This document shows positions 45,548 to 56,233 of a stretch of 64,000 nucleotides of DNA, piece by piece (the stretch's first letter is position 1; each line of letters begins with the position of its first letter). The stretch covers positions 188,969,439-189,033,438 of the forward strand of contig NC_050100.1 of NCBI RefSeq assembly GCF_902167145.1, given 5' to 3'. Origin of the DNA: Zea mays. Its lineage: Eukaryota; Streptophyta; Magnoliopsida; Poales; Poaceae. The translations under genes were made by a program, and so were the position numbers. The notes below the pieces were generated by a model. That model saw nothing but the letters and a program-made list of their open reading frames with translations. It did no database searches and was not told the DNA's origin.

Positions 45548-47732
45548 TTAAATCAATATATAACTTAAAATGAATGATCTTTTTGAACTTACTTGTATCA
45601 GTGCTTGCTGTTGTTGAAACTGAGTAGCATAGTATTCTTGTTGAGCAGCATGTTGCCTCAAGTATTCCTCGTGAACCCTTTGTCGCTCCTGATGTTGCCT
45701 AAGCTCTTCTCGTAGTCGCTCAACTTCTGCAGTATCCTGAGTAGAGCGACGGGAGCTACGAGCAGCAGACCTCGACGAACCTCCCCTCTGAACCGTCACC
45801 TGGCTCGAGTCGATGACGTTATCGAAAATTGAGTACCTTCAAACAAGTAACATCATGACAGATTCAAAAATAATGTATTGTACTTAAACCGATGAAACAA
45901 GATAAGGTATGTAGAGTCCACACCTTCCATGGGATTTTCCACCACTTGCATACACAGCCTGAGGATCAATAGGTGCGGTCCTCCAGTCATAGTCCGATCC
46001 ATGCTGACTAGACATCGCCTCAGCATATGTAGCCTCCATACAAAAGAACAATGCAATCTTACATCACTGGGCACATACATAAATTCATATGAACAAAATC
46101 TACCAAGCATTTCAAAACAATCACCAGACGATCTGTTGCCTTTTGGCTACACAACACATCTGGATTTGCAGGATCTGGTCCTCTGTGCCCCCTCAGGTAT
46201 ATTTGAACATCACTGGGCACTACACCACTACTAGCTTCCTGTACGTACATTTGACAAACATTATAATCAGAAATGACATCAAGTCATATACAATCAACAA
46301 AACTACACCACTGCTAGTTTCCTGTACTTACCATTCGTTTTTCCAAACGAAAGTGATCATCGCCTCCATACTTGTGATACGACTCGGTTCCACGATTGGA
46401 ACTTTGTCGTATAGACTTTGCCTTGAAATTATCCGAAGCCCAATAACGGCATAAGGCACGCCAAGCAGCATCATTGGCGGCTATCCATGGAATCGAATGC
46501 TACGGAAACACAATTCATTTATAAGTAACTGTAACATATACAAGGAACATAGTACATCATATGCAAAAACATCAATTTTTTCCAACATAAGCAAAAACAT
46601 CAATTACCTGAAGAAAATCTTGCTCAGTCATAGAAAGTCCATATTGTGATGCCTCGCTCTTACTGGTTGCACGTCGTCCTTCACTACTCAACATAGCTTG
46701 GTTAATCACCTGGATTCGAACATAGTACATCATATCTGCAACAACATCTGTCGCGTTCTTATGGAACACGGAGTGTGCATGCTCGGTATGAGTATCTCCA
46801 TCAGGCAACTTATAATATTTCTGAAAAATAAACATAGTCAAGAATCCATAATATGAATCAATCATTAAGCTGATAACTTCGCAAGAAGATAGATAAACAT
46901 ACCCAGAAGTCATGCCAAACTGCACCTTGCGCATTCCCATGTTGCGCGTTAACCGCAAGGTCGTATTGATCCCATCTTGTGACAGGGACCTCAATACCAT
47001 CCTCAATCACCAATCCAGACCATCTCATACGACAGATATTGCCCAACACTTTATTTACTTGCCTTACACGATCTTTGTCGGTGAAACTACTATCCAGCCA
47101 AGCCCTAACAACACAAGCACAATTGTCAAATTCAAAAAATAATTGTTTATCCTCAATGTGTAAGACATAAGAACAAAGCAAAGATGCTCTTACCCATCTC
47201 CACTCGGGATTATCTTAACCTTGTTAACTGGTTCTTTAGGAGGGGGGACCCAACTAGTCTTCCGCGGCTTCCGGACCCGTGAAGACCCTCCAACTCCCTC
47301 GCTTCCAGAACCTCCTCCTGAAACACCAGCTTCCCCTTCCCTTGACCCACTAGCTCCCCCAACTCCCGACCCTCCATCATTGGGCCATTCACCCCACCTT
47401 GTCTCCACCTCCCTACCCTGGACATCCTCATCATCTTCCACTTGTCTCCACTCCTCTGTCTCTTCCTCATCTTCAGGCTCATCCTATAGATCAAAATCAA
47501 TAATTTAGTTATTCGAACTCATACAAATATTACATTACAAAACAAATATATTGGTTACCTCGTTCCTCTGTACGCCGAATGCCTGACCCTGCAACTCTGG
47601 AACATGCTCCAACAAAGCTCTACGCCTGCTCGAGCTTGAACTAGTGCCCTGGAACACTAAGTCCTCCTTTCTCCCAAAAATGGAGGCTCTCCTCGCTAGT
47701 CCCTTAGCGAGCTGCTTGACCTTTTTAGACAT
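45548..47732 (-). CDS. TNP1-like second gene of the CACTA element (Ptta/En/Spm plant transposase family)
   Basis: Minus-strand exons start at 47732 (MSKKVKQLAKGLARRA) and include an acidic/Gly-Ser-rich linker (47484-47190) with RKTSWVPPPKEPVNKVKIIP. A core follows (about 47105-46920: FTDKDRVRQVNKVLGNICRM, RWDQYDLAVNAQHGNAQGA; then 46817-46615: KYYKLPDGDTHTEHAHSVFH, SEASQYGLSMTEQDFL), then 46500-46340 (DAAWRALCRYWASDNFKAKS), and a Gln/Glu/Arg-rich coiled coil at the C-terminus (45780-45590). Such proteins are the TNPA/TNP1-type DNA-binding partner of the transposase. GT/AG borders separate the exons. I see no certain disabling lesion, but exon joins were not verified in full. Confidence 0.7.
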
Positions 47733-47856
47733 CCTGTTATTAAAACAAAATCAAATTAGTAATTGAGCATAATGTAAATGAACATAATGTATTGAAATGA
47801 ACATAATGTAAATGAACATAATGTATTGAAATGAACAATAAATATATAATTACTTT

Positions 47857-50800
47857 TTAGTCGTATTCAAAATCAGGATCAAATTGTTTTCTTCGATTCG
47901 ATGTTTCCTTCTTTGACTTCCGTTTCCATTTTTTGGGACTTACTACATCTTCAGGATCTCCCACTAATGATTCTGGCAAAACCTCAGTATCTGTATTAAA
48001 ATTGATTGGAAGTTCATCTTCTTGGTAAATTTCTTCAACTTCCGCCTCGAACCATTCACCCTTGGTGTGTAACTGTTCACGAGGATTCACTTTGTACACT
48101 ACCCATGTGGCTTCCACCTTTATAGATGGATACGGTATGTAGTACATCTGGTCAACTTGGTGAGCAAGAACAAATTTGCTACATGCACTTGTTTTGAGCT
48201 CATGTTTGACTTCTACCATGCCAAATTGGTTTTCTACAGTCCCTTGATTGGGATCAAACCAATCACATTTGAAAAACACCACCTTAAGATTTTTGCTCCC
48301 GGCGAAGTCGTACTCGAGTATGTCATTAATAACTCCATAATAATTCATCTCTCTTCCACGATCATCGACTGCCCTGCATACAACTCCAGTATTTTTTGTC
48401 GCCGCAAATGGACGAGTACATTCAAATTTGGTCGAACGAAAACGAAACCCCTTAATGTCGTAACGACCGTAGCTTCTGACTTTTACGATTGCGTAAGACA
48501 TCTGAAGCAAGTCCTCGTCTAAATTTGGAATTTTGTCACACTGCCAATCAGATGGTGAAATCAGATTTCTAAAACAAAATATATAAAGTAGAACAAGAGT
48601 GTTAGGTTATTTACATAATTTCGAAACCAATTAATGAAATTGGGCTTCCCATGTCTTCCTCGAAGCGCGTTTTCATACTGCCTCGAGGACAATTTCTCAT
48701 TAAGATGCGATTGGAATTCTCTGTTACAACAAGTAAACAAATGAGGTGCGTAACACGATTACTACAAGTAAACAAATTGAAATATGGAGTCATCTTACTT
48801 GAAATATTGAGTCATTTCATCCATATTTTCATACATATAGAGCAAAGCGTCCAACTTTTCTTCGCGCTCAGGATGATATTCTGTGGATGCCCCGACAGTC
48901 TTGCCCTCAATCTCAAAAATTTGGAGATTGCTGCTGGTCACTACTTTGTCATCATGATACCTCAATGTAGGGGCATTGATATTGTGCTCGTCTGCAAAGT
49001 ATACACTCGTGAAGGCTGCTACCTCTTTATATTTGAATTCTTCAGCTATACACCCTTCAACTCTTCCTTTGTTACCAACCATTGAACTAAGCTTCTTTAA
49101 TGCCCTTTCAATATGGTACATCCACTTGTATTGCACAGGACCACCAACCTTAGCTTCATATGGAAGGTGGACAAGTAGATGTTGCATTGGATTGAAGAAT
49201 CCTGGGGGGAATATTTTTTCCAACTTGCATATAACGACAGGAATTTGTCTCCAACTTCTCCATCACATCTTTGTTTATTTCTTTAGCACAAAGTTGCCTA
49301 TAAAAGTAGCTTAACTCAGCTAGAGCCTGCCAGATACTGACTTTCAAGTACCCACAGAACATTATAGGGAGGAGCCTTTCCATCATTATATGATAATCAT
49401 GGCTCTTCAATCCAGTTATTTTATTTGTATTTAAGTTCACAACTCTCCTAAACCCAACCGCATAACCATCTGGGAATTTCAAATTTTTCAACCATTCCAT
49501 TACTTCTTTCTTCTGTTTAGGTTTTAGACAAAATTGAGCACGCGGCTTTTTTCCATTTTTGTCGAGTTCCTGGGTTGGTCGGTTACAAAGTTTTGCTATG
49601 TCCTTTCTGGCCTTTATATTGTCTTTTGTTTTGTCACCTAGATTCATGCAAGTACTTAGAATGCTTAAACAACATTACGTTCCTGATGCATGACGTCAAT
49701 GTTATGCATCAGAATCAATGCCTTAACATAAGGTAGTTCCCATAAACCACATTTATGTGTCCAGTTATGCTCGGTTCCAAAACCTATGTATCCATCACCA
49801 CTTTCATTCTCTTTCAAATTATTAAGCATAGCCTCAATCTCTATTCCGCTAAGACGCCTGGGCGGTCCCTTTGTCATGATAGTGCCCTTCTTAAAGGTGT
49901 TAACCTTGAACCTATACGGGTGTTTTTGGGGCAAGAAGCATCTGTGGCAGTCAAAGTAACAGATCTTCCCTCCAAACTCAAGGCGGAAACAATCTGTATC
50001 CTTGCCACATATTGGACATGTCAGAGTTCCATGGCAGCTCCATCCAGCAAATAAACTGTATGCCATGAAATCATGAATGGACCACAAATACGCAACTCGA
50101 AGTGTGAATATCTCGTTTTTGTAGCAATCGTATGCTTCGACTCCTTTCCATAACTTTTTGAGATCATCGATCAAGGGTTGCATCATCACATTCAGCCCTT
50201 TCCCAGGATGGTCTGGACCAGGAATAATTAGGGAAAGAAACATGTAATCATATTTCATGCACAGATGAGGTGGAAGGTTGTATGGAATCACAAATACATG
50301 CCAACAAGAATATGATGATGCGTTCGTATTGAAAGGTGTGAAACCATCTGTCGCCAACCCAATTCGAATATTTCTCGCTTCACTAGCAAAATCTGGATCA
50401 AAGTCATCTAGAGCCTTCCACGCATCACTGTCAGACAGGTGCGTCATCACATGAGTGTCCCCTCGTTCACGTTCTTTATGCCATCTCATGTGCCTAGCTG
50501 TGTTCCTCGAAAGAAACAAACGCTTAACACGAGGCGCAAGAGGCATATAACGAAGTTGCTTTTGGGCTACAGTTGATGTGACCATTTCACCATCATCGTT
50601 TTTAACCTCTACATATCTCGACTTGCCACACTTTAGACACTTACTATCATTCTCATGATCTTTCCAGAACAGCATACAATTATCTGGACAGACATCGATT
50701 TTCTGATAGTCCATACCTAGACCAGAGAGCAGTTTCCTGCACTGATACACGTCTTTCGGCATCTTGTGATTTGGTGGAAACACTTCGCTGATTAAGCTCA

Positions 50801-51355
50801 AGAGCTCGTTGTAACAATTGTTCGAGAACACGAACTTAGACTTAATAGCCATAAGTCGAGTCACGAAAGCAAGGATGGAAACTGTTGTGTGTTCGTGCAA
50901 CAGCTCTTCTGCAGCCTTAAGAAGGTCGAAGAACTTTTTAACCTCTGGAGGAGGCGCCTCCTCAGGATTTGGTGGAAACACTAAATCAGGATCCCCCTTA
51001 AATCTTCAAGCATCTCATCCATTCTATCGTATTCCACGTCATCATTGTTGTCGGCTTCCGATGCATTTTCACGGGGAAACTCCTCGCCGTGATACACCCA
51101 AACTTCATAGTCAGGCATGTAGCCATATTTGCAAAGGTGTCCTAACAGAGTTCTCTTGTCTTGACATCTATAAATACGACACATACTACATGGACACCAC
51201 ACATCTGTGCCAGTTCTTGACAAAGTAAAAGCACGAGCAATAAAAGCCTCTGTCTTTCTTATCCACTCTGCTGAGGGATCATTCATACGCCAACCTTCAT
51301 ACATCCATCGACGGTCCTCACCCACCATATTTGATTCTAAAATAGTAGAACACAA
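47857..51355 (-). pseudogene. TNP2-like transposase of the CACTA element, frameshifted
   Basis: Order on the minus strand: 51355-50981, transposase-associated domain (WMYEGWRMNDPSAEWIRKTE, CPCSMCRIYRCQDKRTLLGH); 50981-49665, TNP2 domain (KSKFVFSNNCYNELLSLISE, RNIRIGLATDGFTPFN, HGTLTCPICG, HNIDVMH); 49647-49156 (KSHDYHIMMERLLPIMFCGY); 49223-48795, DUF4218 (KIFPPGFFNPMQHLLVHLPY); 48510-47857, DUF4216 (FFKCDWFDPNQGTVENQFGM). Length and domain order match CACTA TNPD/TNP2 transposases. Candidate catalytic acids (D of ATDG, D of NIDVMH) are present. Frame breaks lie near 50985 and near 49230, and a possible intron at 48780-48520. As written it is not translatable in one piece. Confidence 0.85.
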
Positions 51356-51460
51356 GATTCATAAATTTTTTCCGGTACTAAACGCATATCGATCGTGTCA
51401 CTACATCTATAGGAAAAGATAGTTCCTAAACCCACCCATGAGTGACCGATAGAGCAACAA

Positions 51461-51599
51461 TTTATGACGAGCAACGAGTCCGAACGAAATTTCAGCAGCA
51501 TAACCCCGTTGTTCTCCATTTGCATGCCCATAAATGGTGCAATAGAGAGCAACAGGGTTATGCCACCGAAATCTCGTTCGGACCCGTCATCGTCATAAA
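51461..51599. repeat. Imperfect hairpin of about 140 nt upstream of the transposase
   Basis: Left arm TTTATGACGAGCAACGAGTC, CGAACGAAATTTCAGCAGCA, TAACCCCGTTG pairs with the right arm ending CCCGTCATCGTCATAAA (AGGGTTATGCCACC, GAAATCTCGTTCGGAC). Arms are about 55 nt with roughly 80% pairing and a loop near 51520-51540. It lies about 100 bp upstream of the transposase frame. Confidence 0.7.
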
Positions 51600-51954
51600 T
51601 CCATAGCTCTATCATCCACTAACAGGCTGTCCAAAAAAGGGACAATTCCGGACCAATACGAGTTATATGTGTATCATGTGACTCGTGCCTATCTGGAATG
51701 AGCGACACATAGGTTTCACAACACTACGACAATTTTGCAAAAATATTACTAACACGCAACAAACAAGAGACTAACATAATTAAATTATATGCACCACCTA
51801 GCTTATTAAGTTAATTAACCCTATTAACATAACTTTCTATGGTTTAAAAACAGTTAACTCTCGGAAGTTAGCATATTTAATATAAAAAATATAATACAAA
51901 CACTCGGAAGTAATTACCTGAAGCGACGAAACGGTGACGCGACAGCGGTGACTG
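51600..51954. other. Upstream region of the TNP2-like gene
   Basis: AT-rich, no coding signal. It contains an isolated TCTCGGAAGTTA subterminal motif at about 51858 and CACTCGGAAGT at 51901. Confidence 0.5.
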
Positions 51955-52110
51955 GCGGAGCCAGGCCGGGCGAGTAGGCGGGCGCGCGGCCGAGCAGGCG
52001 GCGGTGGAGCAGGCCGAGCAGGCGGGCGCGCGGCCGAGCAGGCAGGCCCGCGGCCGAGCAGGCGGGCACGCGGGGCGAGCGCAGCAGGCGGCGGTGGAGC
52101 GCGGCGGCGA
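51955..52110. repeat. GC-rich minisatellite near the CACTA 5' end
   Basis: GAGCAGGCGGGCGCGCGGCC-like units of about 20-25 bp repeat five to six times. It may be part of the first exon/5' UTR of the transposase transcript. ORFs across it are low-complexity and not credible. Confidence 0.6.
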
Positions 52111-52254
52111 GCCGTCTGCTGCTCCAGCGAGCGGCGGCGCGTTCCGGCGAGAGGCCTGGCGGTGGAGTGGCGGTGGAGCGCGGACGCCAATGGAGATACG
52201 GCGGCGCGGAAGTTGGAAAATGGGAGACGGACAGAGACGGGCACGCGCCGTTAG

Positions 52255-52550
52255 CCTAAAAATGTTAACTCCCTAAACCCTATGCAAAACCGTCGGAAGT
52301 TAAGGCCTACCCCGACCGGTCAACGCTTGAATGCTTAACTTCCGAGAGGCCCCGGTACAGCCGTTGGAAGTTAAGTTAACTTCCGAGAGGCCGTCGGAAG
52401 TTAACTTCCAAGAGGCCCTGGTACAGCCGTCGGAAGTTAAGTTAACTTCCGAGAGGCCCTGGTCGCCTCTCGGAAATTATTAATGTCCTACGGTTTTGAA
52501 AAAAAAACCCGTAGGAAGTTATTAGCCTCTCGGAAGTTGCTTATTTCGGT
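52255..52550. repeat. Right subterminal repeat array of the CACTA element
   Basis: About ten copies of CGGAAGTTA / TTAACTTCCGAGAGGCC alternate in orientation up to the terminal CACTACACC inverted end. It mirrors the left array at 29860-30210. Confidence 0.8.
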
Positions 52551-53577
52551 GTAGTGGGCATAAAGGTGCATTTGCTGAAAATTGTAACTAGCAATTAGAG
52601 TAAATATCAGAAAGACCTCTAACCTCAAAAGCTTGCTTAAGGTACTCAATCTCTTTGTCTAGATCATTGATAGCCTGGGTGTAGGCCTGCGTCGGGGAGG
52701 ACTGGCTCGTTGTGTGGATCTGTCGTACACAAATAAATAACTAATTAACTGGGGAACTAGCTCAATGAATTAGTATAAAAAGGGAAAACACAAATGGAAC
52801 TTGAATCATACCCTAACAATGATCTTGTACTGGAGTGGGTGAGGGAGCTTATACCTGGCAAAGAGAACATTTGGGTCTCTATGCAACTGCATGTATCATG
52901 TCAACCAAACAAACCATAAGATGGGAAGCGTTAAAGAAAAGAAATTAAATTGTACTTACATGCGGAGGATATTGCCTACAGTGTGATCCTCGCGTTCGTC
53001 AGTGAATGATGCAGCATTCACAATCTTTGTATCCCTCTCATAGGACACTCTGCATTGATAATTATCATCAGTTCATCAGGAGCACAACCATAACCTACAA
53101 CTAATCACAAAATGAGCAAGTGCGATAGAAGGCCTCAGGTGGGTCCATAAAATTAAAAGGATTGCACAAGCGTGAAATGATCAGAAACAAGAGAAGTGTC
53201 ACAGTTCCATAGCTTAATGCCAAAAGATTCACTTAACATAACTCGCAGAACTGTTTTTAATATCAACAAGAGAATTGTAGGCGTTGCTTGAAACTTACGT
53301 CTCACTTCCCAGAGTCATGAACAACGAAAATCAATTGAGTCAACGATTGCATGCAGGTAGACAGTAGGGCAAGTATGGTGAATGGCTCACTTCTTGGTGC
53401 CCTCTGGCACGACGAAATGCTCATAACGGTCAGGGGCATTCATCTCCTGTTAACTCATTGCTCCTGTCTCTTCAGTAGCTGCAAGCGCAAGGGCCGGTCG
53501 TGAACACCCGATATTTTTTTGCGAAAAAATCCAAGTTACTAGATGCACTTGCAATTAGATCAGAACCGACTACAAAT

Positions 53578-53831
53578 TCGTATGACCAGGTAAGCTAGCT
53601 TTGCGATAAGGCAGTAGGCATGCATCTAGCAGACCCAAGACCAAGACGCCATCACCATTCTTTCCACGTCTCTACCTGACCAGCTCGACAGCTCCCCAAC
53701 TGCGAAAGAGTCCACAACGACGCCCTTTCTTTCCCCGTCTGCCTCCGGATCCTATCTCCCCTGCCTGCTCGGTCGACTCCCTCGTCGCTGAATGCATACA
53801 TCAAAAACCCTAAACCCTAAACCCTAAATGC
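53578..53831. other. Spacer between copies D and E with no homologue in the array
   Basis: This 254-bp stretch occurs once in the window. It starts where copy D homology stops and ends where copy E homology starts. C-rich, no ORF of note. It contains three telomere-type repeats near its right end. Confidence 0.6.
53808..53828. repeat. Interstitial telomere-type repeat (CCCTAAA)x3
   Basis: Three perfect CCCTAAA units, the plant telomere repeat on the C-rich strand. The same word is the 'telo box' in promoters of some plant housekeeping genes. Confidence 0.85.
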
Positions 53832-53895
53832 TCTTGGTTGCTTTGTTTTTTATGTATAGCATCCGAGAGCAAGGACCAACAATTAGTTACAATAA

Positions 53896-54214
53896 GGGTC
53901 TGTTTGGTTGGGCTGTGGCTGTGAAAAAAGTTGCTGTGGGCTGTGAGCTGTAGAAAAAGCTGTTGTAGGCTGTGAGCCGTTAAAAAGCTAAAAACCGTTT
54001 AGTGGAAACCACTAAAAGTCATTAAAAGTTCTTCGATATTTGTTTTCACAGTTCCATCCGAAAAGCCACTAAAAGCAGGTTCAGGGGTGCTTTTAGATTT
54101 ACACTGTGAGAAAGTCAGCTTTTAGAAAAAGCTGCTTCCTAGATCCAGCCCTTTGGTTAACTTTTGGCTTTTAGGGGGCAAAAGCCAATGCTAAAAGTCA
54201 AACCAAACACACCC
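53896..54214. mobile_element. Tourist-like MITE upstream of copy E (319 bp)
   Basis: Same element and same position as 17339-17657, with TAA at 53893-53895 and 54215-54217. A shared insertion shows that A and E descend from one ancestral promoter. Confidence 0.75.
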
Positions 54215-54594
54215 TAAATTTCGACCCTGATCGGGCGAGTTAGAATACCGGTCCAGGGATATGGTCCGTGAGCAGGTACCAACCACGTTTAGTCTGTTTT
54301 AACGTAAAACTAAAATAACAGAAGCGTAAAACTATGTTATATCGGGCATCAGAACCAGCCTAACTAGAAGCAAGCTAGCAGTCCGACGATGTCATCAACT
54401 ACACAGTGATTGTCGTGTGAGAAATCTTTATGCTTTTTGTGAGAAATCTTTATGTTTTTTTCACGAATACTCTAGAAGAATAAGTAATAAAAACTAAAAA
54501 GAGGGAGAGAGAAAACAATTGCATGAAAAAGGAACGGCCCATGTAACAAGAAGGCCCGTGCAGTTGCGCTCCACCTCAAGCCTCAACCCGCCTG

Positions 54595-54621
54595 CTCTCT
54601 CTCTCTCTCTCTCTCTCTCTC
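54595..54621. repeat. (CT)n microsatellite in copy E 5' UTR
   Basis: About 13 CT units; shorter versions occur in copies A, B and C. Confidence 0.9.
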
Positions 54622-54714
54622 GCTCTTCACCCCCTCCGGTCTCCGCCTCTCTCCAGCGTCGACTGGGCTACCGGCTACCGCCGCCGCCACCCTACACCAG
54701 TTCTCAGGTCTTCG

Positions 54715-56219
54715 TATAATACCCTAAAAACTAAACCATGTTTATAATCCTAATATGGTCTGTCCTACTGATGATCGGAGACCGTAGATGCATAAATATC
54801 GTCAAGACGATTCCGATCGACTACTAGTTTGCCTTGTTTGGAGTCCGAATGAGTTTTTTCAAGTGCCGGTCGATCTGAGCCATTGGATATTAGGATTAGG
54901 GGAGTTTTCTTCTATTTATACCTCCCTAACCCTAGCAGCCACGTCCTCCCACCCTAGCAGCCATCCCCTTTTGTGCCTTGCCCCAAGAGAAGAGAGGAAG
55001 AACAAGGGAGAGAAGAGAGGGAAGATTAGGGCACGCAGTCGCCTGTCGTCGTCATCGTTCCTCTTCAAGAATTGGTGGTTATGCTCCGGATCATGCTTAG
55101 TACATTTTCTTCTTCGATGAAGGCAAGTGAATGTAGCGGTGGTTGCTACCGTTTTGACTTGTTATTTTTATCGCCTACACTCTAATATTCAGAATTATTG
55201 AATTCTTTCATAATTGAACTTTATGATGATGCTTTACATGATGGTATTATATTGATGCTCAATCATATATTGATGATGATTATGGTTCGAGTATGACCCA
55301 TGTGACTAATTCACACCCCTGAAGGACGATGAAGTATTATTTGAGGTTTGTATTGTATGTGAAGGAAGTGAAGTATATTGATAAATGCAGCATGCCATAT
55401 GCATTGCATGACTCATTTGCATCTGAAGTTTTGTCGTGACCTATGGTCCGACCGTACCGATATAACTTAGCATTGTACGTTGCCCGAGGAGGGGTACGAT
55501 GCGGCTTCATACCCTCAGAGGTATGAAGGCAGAGGACATATGCATTGCATTCATATGCATTCATTGAAATGATATTTGCAGATGATGTGGTTTTATACCC
55601 TCAGAGGTGTGAAGGTAGAATACATACACATTGCATTCCTATGCATACATTGAAGTGATATTTGCAGATATTGTTGACGCAGGGAAGTGTTATACAACCT
55701 ATTGTGGTTGTTCGAGGAAATGAGATAGTATTGGTTATATTGGAACTATTGAATTCTATACCTACAAGTATTTCTCATCTTAATTGAGATTCTTTTAAAA
55801 TGTTGATTAATTCAACTTGTGGTTTAAATATCTTGTCATAACAATTTGCTTGCTGAGATGTTTCATCTCACTCTTGCATTACTCAATGCAGGTGCTTGAT
55901 GCTTATCAAGGGGAGTGGGAAGTAGCGGCACGTTGCACGCATAGTTTAAAGAACCAAATAATTAGCTTGGGTTATTGACTTTTGAGGTTCATACTTTAAA
56001 GTATGATGTAGGCATAAGCTGGTTCATTCGTGGTTTATCGTCCTTGATGAGAATTATATCATGCTAGTATGATTCATTTTGTATTCATATATCTCTTTTG
56101 CTTCTGCGATGCTTATAAATACAAAGTAGTTGCTGCCGAATTTTTTATTTCTTAGTTTCGGCTGTTGGTAGTGAGATTTAGTAGCATCTCGGGGTATTTG
56201 TGGATCCCGGGGTGTTACA
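54715..56219 (+). repeat. 5' LTR of the second non-autonomous element
   Basis: It contains a possible TATA box TATTTATACC near 54916 and a run GAAGAGAGGAAGAACAAGGG downstream. An ORF of 110 codons at 54788-55120 is repeated in the other LTR and is not a known protein. Confidence 0.85.
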
Positions 56220-56221
56220 GT

Positions 56222-56233
56222 TGGTATCAAAGC
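56222..56233 (+). other. Primer-binding site (tRNA-Met-like)
   Basis: TGGTATCAAAGC lies two bases after the 5' LTR, close to the tRNA-Met-type TGGTATCAGAGC. Confidence 0.75.

Larger units (their letters stand above)
29841..52556 (-). mobile_element. CACTA (En/Spm) transposon, 22.7 kb, with nested insertions
   Basis: The right end, read inward on the minus strand, is CACTACACCGAAATAAGC; the left end is (A)ACTACACCAAAATGC with the first C altered. Subterminal regions contain many CGGAAGTTA / TAACTTCCGAGAGG repeats in both orientations. Two genes of the CACTA type lie on the minus strand (TNP2-like 51355-47857; TNP1-like 47732-45548). Comparison with copies A and F shows the insertion point between TGGTCCA and GGCATAAAGG in RPB11 intron 4; a clean 3-bp duplication is not visible. 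A Helitron occupies 30330-45065. Confidence 0.88.
26907..53443 (-). pseudogene. RPB11: RPB11 copy D: full exon set, interrupted by CACTA element
   Basis: Minus-strand exons: 53443-53391, 53049-52960, 52890-52812, 52719-52624 and 26951-26907. Intron 4 is expanded to 25.7 kb by the CACTA element (29841-52556) and a hAT MITE. Differences from copy A include Glu restored at codon 8 and Val-to-Asp in exon 2 (SFTDERED), a Gly-to-Arg change in exon 3 (FARYKLP), Leu-to-Ile in exon 4, and Met-to-Arg in exon 5. The acceptor before exon 3 reads ACATGCAG instead of ACAGGCAG; use of the next AG would drop 4 nt and shift the frame. Homology ends at 53577 inside the 5' UTR intron, so the promoter and UTR exon are gone. 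Very probably non-functional. Confidence 0.82.

Noticed and set aside
51837..52276. ORFs of 90-135 codons over the GC-rich minisatellite
   Set aside because: Ala/Arg/Pro-rich translations of a tandem repeat, no conserved motif, and both strands are open.
53806..53830. Chromosome end or telomere
   Set aside because: Only three CCCTAAA units, surrounded by ordinary sequence on both sides.
55337..55564. 75-codon ORF in the LTR (85 codons in the other LTR)
   Set aside because: Present in both LTRs of a non-autonomous element with different C-termini; no recognisable motif.
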